A stretch of 20,350 nucleotides of DNA from positions 1 to 20,350 of the forward strand of contig WQYJ01000013.1 in assembly GCA_009781325.1 (NCBI GenBank), in the 5' to 3' direction. Positions 14,965-20,350 of the stretch are shown in pieces. Every line of letters starts with the position of its first letter. Position 1 is the first letter of the stretch. Under the pieces are notes generated by a model. The model ran no database searches, was not told the DNA's origin, and was given only the letters and a program-made list of their open reading frames with translations. The position numbers and the translations under genes were made by a program. The stretch is from Propionibacteriaceae bacterium (lineage in GTDB: Bacteria; Actinomycetota; Actinomycetes; Propionibacteriales; Propionibacteriaceae).

Positions 14965-16278
14965 ATGGCTTCGATTTCCGGATTCCCCGAGTTTCTTCCC
15001 CAAGGTCGTATGGTGGAGACCCGTGCGCTGAAAATACTGTCGTCGGTCTTTGAATTACACGGCTTCGCCAATATCCAAACTCGTGCTGTTGAGCCGGTTG
15101 AAGAATTGAGCCGCAAGGGAGAAATCACCAAGGAAGTTTACGCTGTACGACGCATCCATGCCGGGGCCGATGATACCGATGACTTTGGACTTCACTTCGA
15201 TCTGACGGTTCCTTTTGCACGCTATGTTCTCGACAATGCCGGGCATCTGAACTTTCCTTTTCGCCGTTATCAGATTCAGCCGGCATGGCGCGGGGAGAGG
15301 CCCCAAGAGGGCCGCTACCGGGAATTCTGGCAAGCAGATATCGACATCGTCGGGCTTAATGAACTGAGCTTCCACCACGATATCGAGGTGGTGCTCGTCA
15401 TGCTGGAAGCCTGCCAGCGTCTCGAAGAAGAATTGGGTATCCCACCCGTGCTGATGAGGATCAATAATCGAAAATTGATCCAAGGTTTTTACACAGGTTT
15501 AGGTATCACCGACCCTATGGCAGTGATTCAAATCATTGATAAGCTCCCCAAGATCGGCGTCCGCGGTGTCACCCAAATGCTGGCAGAGCTTGGAACCGAT
15601 GGCGATGTCATCGACAAGATTCTTACCTTCGCTTCAATTGAGAGTCGTACTGACTTTGCCCGTGAGGTGGGTGCCTTGGGGATCACTAACGAGATGGTTG
15701 AACAAGGGATCCTAGAACTAGAAACCCTGCTCGCAGCCGTGATCGGACGGTTCCCGGACAATGTGGTCGTCGACGCCAAGATTGCGCGCGGGTTGGACTA
15801 TTACACCGGGTCAGTCTTCGAACTGGAACTGGTGGGGAATGAGTCACTGGGGACAATCTGTGCCGGCGGGCGCTATGACAGCCTTGCTACAGACGGTAAG
15901 ACCACCTATCCAGGGGTGGGAATCTCCTTTGGTGTGAGTCGGGTCTTTGCGCCGTTGATCTCCAAGTCCAAGCTCGTTGCATCACGCTGCGTACCCTCTG
16001 TGATTTTGATTGCCGTTGATAGTGACGACCAGCGCGCCCAGGCAGACGAGGTTGCCGCAGCTCTGCGCAGCCGAGGAATCTGCTGTGAGGTGTCTCCCAA
16101 TTCCGCGAAGTACGGCAAGCAGATCCGCTTTGCTGATCGGCGCGGGATCCCGTACGTGTGGTTTGGAACCTTGCAAGGCCAAGTCAAGGACATTCGTACT
16201 GGCGATCAGGAAGATGCCGATGCGACATCGTGGACCCCGCCATCAGAAGATGCCCGTCCCCAGATCATTCAGGGCTAG
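14965..16278 (+). CDS. hisS: histidine--tRNA ligase HisS
   Basis: A class II synthetase that charges tRNA-His in the cytoplasm. The 437-aa protein has the HisRS features LHFDLTVPFARYV (76-88), the motif 2 region RYQIQPAWRGERPQEGRYRE (101-120), the histidine-binding ARGLDYYTG (274-282), CAGGRYDSL (299-307) and motif 3 GVGISFGVSR (317-326), followed by an anticodon-binding domain. The N-terminus SGFPEFLPQGRMVETR replaces the APKGTxDxxP opening of most bacterial HisRS, and motif 3 has Ser where most have Glu, so it belongs to a divergent HisRS group. The ATG at 14965 has no ribosome site and a -10 hexamer 6 nt upstream. aspS follows after 82 bp. Confidence 0.95.
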   Translation: MASISGFPEFLPQGRMVETRALKILSSVFELHGFANIQTRAVEPVEELSRKGEITKEVYAVRRIHAGADDTDDFGLHFDLTVPFARYVLDNAGHLNFPFRRYQIQPAWRGERPQEGRYREFWQADIDIVGLNELSFHHDIEVVLVMLEACQRLEEELGIPPVLMRINNRKLIQGFYTGLGITDPMAVIQIIDKLPKIGVRGVTQMLAELGTDGDVIDKILTFASIESRTDFAREVGALGITNEMVEQGILELETLLAAVIGRFPDNVVVDAKIARGLDYYTGSVFELELVGNESLGTICAGGRYDSLATDGKTTYPGVGISFGVSRVFAPLISKSKLVASRCVPSVILIAVDSDDQRAQADEVAAALRSRGICCEVSPNSAKYGKQIRFADRRGIPYVWFGTLQGQVKDIRTGDQEDADATSWTPPSEDARPQIIQG

Positions 16279-16298
16279 AACCCCGGAATTGAGTCAGG

Positions 16299-16352
16299 TG
16301 CTACACTGATTGCTCGGATCGCGTACTGTCTATGCGCTTGATCAAGAAAGGA
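16299..16352 (+). promoter_or_regulatory. aspS promoter (extended -10) and ribosome site
   Basis: TGCTACACT (16299-16307) has the extended -10 form TGN followed by a TANNNT hexamer, placing a start near 16314 and a leader of about 47 nt. AAGAAAGGA (16344-16352) is a good Shine-Dalgarno 8 nt before the ATG at 16361 and fixes that start. A TTGAGT at 16289-16294 is too close to be its -35. No terminator separates hisS and aspS, so read-through is also possible. Confidence 0.45.
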
Positions 16353-16360
16353 ATACGTCG

Positions 16361-18133
16361 ATGATTCGCACCCATGAGTCAGGATTGCTGACAAGCACAA
16401 ACATATCGGAAACGGTCACCTTGGCAGGATGGGTGAATTCCCGTCGTGATCATGGGGGAGTAGTTTTCGTTGACCTGCGGGATGGTACGGGAATAGTCCA
16501 GTGTGTCATCCGTGAAGAATTGGTCGATGCTCTAGGAGCCCACAAACTGCGCAGCGAGTTCTGTTTGGCTGTGACTGGTGTGGTAGAACCCCGATCCGAC
16601 GATACAGTAAACCCGAATATGCCCACCGGTGAGATCGAGGTTGTCGTCGCCGAAATCGAGATTCTGAATCCTAGTGCACCGCTTCCTTTCCCAGTAGATG
16701 AACGAGTCAATGTTGGTGAGGATGCCCGCTTCACCCATCGCTACATTGATTTGCGCCGACCTGATCAAGGCAGGGCACTGCGGTTGCGTTCCCAGATCAA
16801 CCATGCTGCACGCCAGGTGCTGTGGGGCCATGACTTCATTGAAATTGAGACACCAACTCTGACTCGATCCACCCCCGAGGGTGCCCGCGACTTCGTTGTT
16901 CCTGCCCGACTCAACCCAGGTTCCTGGTACGCGCTGCCGCAAAGCCCTCAACTCTTCAAACAGTTGCTCATGGTGGCTGGGATGGAGAGGTATTACCAGA
17001 TCGCCCGCTGCTACCGCGACGAGGATTTCCGGGCTGATCGTCAGCCGGAGTTCACCCAGCTTGACGTGGAGATGAGCTTCGTTGACCAAGAAGACGTTAT
17101 TGCCCTAGCCGAAGAGATACTGGTGGCCCTGTGGAAGCTGATTGATGTGGATCTCAGCACTCCCTTTGACCGAATCACGTATACAGATGCCATGAACCGC
17201 TATGGGTCAGACAAACCAGACCTGCGTTTCGACCTCGAAATCACCGAACTTACCGATGTTTTTTCTCACACCGAGTTTCGGGTCTTCCAGGCACCCTATG
17301 TCGGTGCTGTGGTGATGGCAGGCGGGGCAAGCCTGCCGAGGCGCCAGTTCGATGCCTGGCAGGAGTGGGCTAAGCAGCGCGGAGCCAGAGGCTTGGCCTA
17401 TGTCACCATTTCGCAGGATGGGGAGATGGGCGGACCTGTGGCCAAGAATCTTTCCGAAGAAGAAGTCGCCCAATTGGCCCCTCGTACCGGTGCCAAACCC
17501 GGCGATGCGATCTTCTTTGCCGCCGGACCTCGCACGAAATCGCAGGCCCTGCTGGGTGCTGCCCGCAATGAGATAGGTCAACGGTTGGGACTCATCGACA
17601 AGGATGGGTGGAGCTTTGTGTGGGTGGTTGATGCACCTCTGTTCAAGTCGACTTCCGATGCTCAGGCCGAAGGTGATGTAGCGGTGGGTGCCGGTGCATG
17701 GACAGCAGTCCACCATGCCTTCACGTCCCCGAAGCCCGATTGCATCGATAGCTTCGATACCGACCCAGCCTCAGCACTTGCGTACGCCTATGACATTGTC
17801 TGCAACGGCAATGAGATCGGCGGCGGGTCCATCAGGATCCATCGCAGGGATATCCAAGAACGCGTTTTTGCAGTCATGGGCCTGAGTGAAGACGAAGTGG
17901 GCGAGAAGTTCGGTTTCTTGCTGAATGCTTTCCAGTACGGCGCACCGCCTCACGGCGGAATCGCTTTCGGATGGGACCGCATCGTTGCTCTGCTGGCTGG
18001 GATGGACTCCATTAGAGAGGTCATCGCGTTCCCCAAGACTGGGAATGGTTATGATCCTCTGACTGGTGCACCTGCACCGATAACCCTGGCGCAAAGACGT
18101 GAAGCAGGGGTGGATTTCAAGGCAAAAGACTGA
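16361..18133 (+). CDS. aspS: aspartate--tRNA ligase AspS, probably non-discriminating
   Basis: A class II synthetase of 590 aa charging tRNA-Asp. Order of parts: N-terminal OB-fold anticodon-binding domain (about 1-105), the catalytic core with TRSTPEGARDF (168-178), motif 2 FRADRQPEFTQLDVEMSF (223-240), the bacterial GAD insertion (about 300-410), and motif 3 FGWDR (536-540). H31 in SRRDHGG is the residue found in non-discriminating bacterial AspRS that also charge tRNA-Asn; discriminating E. coli AspRS has Leu there. A TTG at 16310 would extend the frame, but the ATG at 16361 has the ribosome site and gives the normal family start. The 131-bp gap that follows shows no clear terminator. Confidence 0.96.
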   Translation: MIRTHESGLLTSTNISETVTLAGWVNSRRDHGGVVFVDLRDGTGIVQCVIREELVDALGAHKLRSEFCLAVTGVVEPRSDDTVNPNMPTGEIEVVVAEIEILNPSAPLPFPVDERVNVGEDARFTHRYIDLRRPDQGRALRLRSQINHAARQVLWGHDFIEIETPTLTRSTPEGARDFVVPARLNPGSWYALPQSPQLFKQLLMVAGMERYYQIARCYRDEDFRADRQPEFTQLDVEMSFVDQEDVIALAEEILVALWKLIDVDLSTPFDRITYTDAMNRYGSDKPDLRFDLEITELTDVFSHTEFRVFQAPYVGAVVMAGGASLPRRQFDAWQEWAKQRGARGLAYVTISQDGEMGGPVAKNLSEEEVAQLAPRTGAKPGDAIFFAAGPRTKSQALLGAARNEIGQRLGLIDKDGWSFVWVVDAPLFKSTSDAQAEGDVAVGAGAWTAVHHAFTSPKPDCIDSFDTDPASALAYAYDIVCNGNEIGGGSIRIHRRDIQERVFAVMGLSEDEVGEKFGFLLNAFQYGAPPHGGIAFGWDRIVALLAGMDSIREVIAFPKTGNGYDPLTGAPAPITLAQRREAGVDFKAKD

Positions 18134-18264
18134 TCTGTTATGGGATTGTTGTGAAACTGTGACCCGATAAACGCGGTTTGAAATGGCTGAAGCTATCAAA
18201 CTCCCGGTAAGTTAGATAGGAAAAGTACGACAGTCGTACATCCATAACATCGATTGGACGAAAA
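18134..18264 (+). promoter_or_regulatory. upstream region of the BMP gene with a perfect 15-nt palindrome
   Basis: GTACGAC-A-GTCGTAC at 18225-18239 is a perfect inverted repeat of 7-nt arms about one central base. Just before it, TTAGAT (18212-18217) or TAAGTT (18208-18213) could be a -10, which would place the start close to the palindrome, a usual position for a repressor operator. A TTGAAA at 18178-18183 is too far upstream to be the -35. A weak GGA is the only ribosome-site candidate before GTG 18265. The regulator is not identifiable here. Confidence 0.45.
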
Positions 18265-19338
18265 GTGAAGAAATTCCTAGCATCGGCCGCACTTGTCACA
18301 GCAGCGGCTCTTGCATTGAGTGGTTGCGGAACACCAACCGAACCCAATGAAACACCCTCCAATGACAACACCCCGGCTGCCTCATTCTTGGCATGCATGG
18401 TCTCTGATCAGGGCGGTTTTGATGACAAGTCCTTCAACCAGTCAGGCTTTGAGGGATTGAAGAAGGCTGAGACTGACCTTGGTGTATCCATTAACTGGGC
18501 TGAGTCACAAAATGCTTCAGACTTTGAGCCGAACCTAGCCTCGATGCAGGCCCAAGAATGTGATTTGACCATCACCGTTGGCTTCATGCTTGCCGGAGCA
18601 ACCCAGACTCAGGCTGAGGAGTTCCCCAACACCCAGTTTGCGATCGTCGATGACAATTCAATCGTTTTGCCGAATGTGAAGCCTCTGGTCTTCAAGACCT
18701 CGGATGCTGCCTTCTTGGGCGGCTACCTCGCAGCGGCTTACTCCAAGACCGGTAAGGTCGCCACCTTCGGTGGAATGCCGATCCCCTCAGTCACCATCTT
18801 CATGGATGGCTTCGTTGACGGCGTCGCCCGTTACAATGAGGATTTCCAGGCAGAGGTTGAGGTTCTCGGTTGGGACAAGACCACCCAGAATGGTTCCTTC
18901 ACTGGTGACTTCGAAGATCAGTCCAAGGGACAGAACACCACCAAGAACTTCATCGATCAGGGCGCTGACGTGGTCATGCCCGTCGCCGGCCCGGTTGGCC
19001 TTGGCGCTGCTGCAGCGGCTAAGGAAGCCGGAAACGTCGCCATCATTTGGGTGGACGCCGATGGTTACGACTCCGTGATCCAGTACAAGGATCTCTTCCT
19101 GACCTCAGTGATGAAGCAGATCGGCGCGTCGGTCTTCGACACCATCAAGGAAGCTCAGGCTGGAAACTTCTCCAACGCCCCCTATATTGGCACCCTGGCC
19201 AATGGCGGTGTCGGGATTGCTCCTCTTCATGACTTTGAAGATGCAGTTTCCCAAGAGGTCAAGGATAAGGTAGCCCAGCTCGCCGAGGATATTGCATCCG
19301 GCGCTCTGGTGGTCACCTCTCCTTCGGATCCTAAGTAA
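18265..19338 (+). CDS. BMP family substrate-binding lipoprotein, probably of a nucleoside ABC importer
   Basis: A 357-aa secreted lipoprotein of the BMP/Med/PnrA family, whose studied members bind purine or other nucleosides. The first 20 residues are a lipoprotein signal: KK near the start, an Ala/Leu-rich core, then lipobox LSGC with the acylated C21. A low-complexity linker rich in T, P and N (23-39) follows, then the family motif DQGGFDDKSFNQ (48-59), VGFMLAGATQ (105-114), GGMPIPSVTIFMDGFVDGV and DVVMPVAGPVGLGA. The start is GTG 18265, chosen because it gives a complete signal peptide. The ABC ATPase downstream supports an import role; the exact ligand is inferred from the family. Confidence 0.92.
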   Translation: MKKFLASAALVTAAALALSGCGTPTEPNETPSNDNTPAASFLACMVSDQGGFDDKSFNQSGFEGLKKAETDLGVSINWAESQNASDFEPNLASMQAQECDLTITVGFMLAGATQTQAEEFPNTQFAIVDDNSIVLPNVKPLVFKTSDAAFLGGYLAAAYSKTGKVATFGGMPIPSVTIFMDGFVDGVARYNEDFQAEVEVLGWDKTTQNGSFTGDFEDQSKGQNTTKNFIDQGADVVMPVAGPVGLGAAAAAKEAGNVAIIWVDADGYDSVIQYKDLFLTSVMKQIGASVFDTIKEAQAGNFSNAPYIGTLANGGVGIAPLHDFEDAVSQEVKDKVAQLAEDIASGALVVTSPSDPK

Positions 19339-19342
19339 GCTC

Positions 19343-19378
19343 CTCGGTGGCCAGTAGCGTCATTTGCCGGTCACCGAG
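19343..19378 (+). terminator. first intercistronic hairpin after the BMP gene
   Basis: CTCGGTGGCC (19343-19352) pairs with GGTCACCGAG (19369-19378): ten pairs including one G-T, around a 16-nt loop. It begins 5 nt after the BMP stop. No T-run follows, so it may stabilise the upstream mRNA end or act as a weak terminator together with the next hairpin. Confidence 0.5.
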
Positions 19379-19391
19379 TGAAATACATCAG

Positions 19392-19424
19392 TTGGGCTTG
19401 GGTCGTTATACGACCCAAGCCCAA
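19392..19424 (+). terminator. second, very strong hairpin between the BMP gene and its ATPase
   Basis: TTGGGCTTGGGTCGT (19392-19406) and ACGACCCAAGCCCAA (19410-19424) form a perfect 15-bp stem with a TAT loop. It is followed by TACTTATATCC, T-rich but not a continuous T-run. It is the strongest hairpin I see in the window and probably terminates most transcripts of the lipoprotein gene, or marks a processing site, so that the binding protein is made in excess of the ATPase. Confidence 0.7.
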
Positions 19425-19454
19425 TACTTATATCCTCCCCAGTACCCAATCCGG

Positions 19455-19485
19455 TAGGGTATTTGTAGCTGATTGGCCAAGGAGG
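19455..19485 (+). promoter_or_regulatory. possible -10 and strong ribosome site of the ABC ATPase gene
   Basis: TAGGGT (19455-19460) fits the TAGNNT -10 pattern, with a start near 19467, after the two hairpins. AAGGAGG (19479-19485) is a full Shine-Dalgarno 4 nt before the ATG at 19490. No -35 is recognisable. Both elements support independent expression of the ATPase, but the promoter part is tentative. Confidence 0.4.
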
Positions 19486-19489
19486 ATCC

Positions 19490-20350
19490 ATGAGATTGGA
19501 ATTGCGTGGAGTCACGAAGAAATTCGGTGATTTTGTTGCCAATGATTCCATTGATCTCGTTGTAGAGCCGGGACAGATCCATGCCCTTCTCGGGGAAAAC
19601 GGCGCAGGAAAATCCACCCTGATGAATGTGCTGTATGGGTTGTACGAAGCTGATGCCGGATCCATTCTTCTTGATGGTCGCCCCGTACACTTCTCGGGCC
19701 CTGGAGATGCCATCGAAGCAGGTATCGGCATGGTCCACCAACACTTCATGCTCGTTCCGGTCTTTACGGTGGCTGAGAACGTCGTGATGGGCACCGAGCC
19801 CACAGGTCCGCTTGGCCTGATCAATCGAGCAAAGGCCCGCACACTGGTGAAAGAGATTTCCGATCGTTTCGGCTTTGATGTCGACCCAGATGCACTGGTC
19901 GATGATCTTCCTGTCGGGGTCCGGCAGCGAGTCGAGATCATCAAGGCTCTGTCACGAAGTGCCCAGATTCTTATCCTGGACGAACCAACTGCGGTTCTGA
20001 CTCCGCAAGAGACCGATGAGTTGATGGACATCATGCGTCAGCTTAAGGAATCAGGCACCTCCATTGTTTTCATTACCCATAAGCTTCGTGAAGTCCAGGA
20101 AGTCGCAGATACGATTACTGTTATTCGCCATGGCAAAGTTGTGGGTACGGCTCTACCGAGCGCATCGCAGACTCAATTGGCGTCAATGATGGTTGGCCGT
20201 GCGGTGGACCTTCGCGTCAATAAGCACATCGCTCATGCGGAAAATGCCGTCCTTGATGTGCGGGATCTGTGTCTGGCTGATCGGGAAAACAGAGTACTGC
20301 TCGATAATGTGTCCTTTACTGTTGGGGCTGGTGAAATACTGGCTGTGGCA
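19490..20350 (+). CDS. ABC transporter ATP-binding protein, tandem-domain sugar/nucleoside type (partial)
   Basis: The reading frame stays open from ATG 19490 to the window edge (287 codons); the 3' part is outside the window. The first nucleotide-binding domain is complete: Walker A GENGAGKST (35-43), Q-loop Q84 in MVHQHFM, the ABC signature region LPVGVRQRVEIIKAL (139-153), Walker B ILILDEPTA (159-167) with E164, and the switch H196. A linker and the start of a second domain (VLDVRDLCLADRENRVLLDN) follow, so the whole protein should be about 500 aa, the layout of NupO/YufO and RbsA-type ATPases. Position after a BMP lipoprotein points to nucleoside import; two permease genes would be expected next. 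Confidence 0.92.
   Translation, partial: MRLELRGVTKKFGDFVANDSIDLVVEPGQIHALLGENGAGKSTLMNVLYGLYEADAGSILLDGRPVHFSGPGDAIEAGIGMVHQHFMLVPVFTVAENVVMGTEPTGPLGLINRAKARTLVKEISDRFGFDVDPDALVDDLPVGVRQRVEIIKALSRSAQILILDEPTAVLTPQETDELMDIMRQLKESGTSIVFITHKLREVQEVADTITVIRHGKVVGTALPSASQTQLASMMVGRAVDLRVNKHIAHAENAVLDVRDLCLADRENRVLLDNVSFTVGAGEILAVA

Noticed and set aside
16310..16360. TTG start extending AspS by 17 residues
   Set aside because: It lies around the predicted transcription start and before the Shine-Dalgarno; the ATG at 16361 gives the normal AspRS start.
18176..18201. GTTTGA/TCAAAC inverted repeat after aspS as a terminator
   Set aside because: Only six base pairs around a 14-nt loop, AT-rich, no T-run; too weak to call.
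1..20350. tRNA genes, CRISPR arrays, insertion sequences and prophage genes
   Set aside because: I looked for T-arm-like sequences, regularly spaced repeats, transposase motifs and terminal repeats and saw none; almost all of the window is filled by core genes.
10733..20350. A dedicated purine-stringent module made of apt, rel and the BMP/ABC importer
   Set aside because: apt-rel adjacency is ordinary in actinobacteria, and the importer is separated from them by the DUF349, hisS and aspS genes with their own signals; nothing in the sequence ties them together.

Overview
This window looks like chromosomal core DNA from an actinobacterium. The evidence is the gene order (ruvC-ruvA-ruvB-yajC-secD-secF-apt-rel, then a convergent DUF349 gene, then hisS-aspS), a HisA that carries the residues of the actinobacterial PriA enzyme, several GTG starts, TAGNNT-type -10 hexamers, and at least two genes that appear to start leaderless. 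GC content looks moderate (mid-50s percent by eye), low for the phylum. The HisS variant reminds me of Propionibacteriaceae, but I cannot place the organism more finely from sequence alone.

Layout. 94-4436: histidine genes hisD-hisC-hisB-hisH-hisA, each overlapping the next by 4 nt. The cluster stops after hisA; hisF, hisI, hisE and hisG are not in the window. 4477-7402: yebC followed by the Holliday-junction genes ruvC, ruvA and ruvB. 7485-10729: yajC, secD and secF, the accessory part of the Sec translocon. 10733-13592: apt (adenine salvage) and rel (bifunctional (p)ppGpp synthetase/hydrolase). 13596-14849, minus strand: a protein with three DUF349 repeats, converging on rel with 3 bp between the stop codons and a hairpin terminator shared by both. 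14965-18133: hisS and aspS. 18265-20350: a BMP-family substrate-binding lipoprotein and the start of its tandem-domain ABC ATPase, cut by the window edge; together they resemble a nucleoside importer.

How the genes work together. HisD, C, B, H and A cover the middle and end of histidine synthesis; the HisH partner HisF must be encoded elsewhere. RuvA and RuvB form the branch-migration motor and RuvC resolves the junction. YajC, SecD and SecF act together at the membrane. Apt, Rel and the BMP/ABC pair all touch purine nucleotide metabolism, but a functional link between them is only inference.

I see no mobile element, CRISPR array, prophage gene, tRNA or rRNA, and no gene with a frameshift. 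I found no convincing new biological system. The points worth a second look are at the level of signals: leaderless starts at hisD and hisS, a marked excess of GTACG/CGTAC, a 15-nt palindrome before the BMP gene, two hairpins between the BMP gene and its ATPase, and a terminator stem that also encodes the C-termini of two converging proteins.
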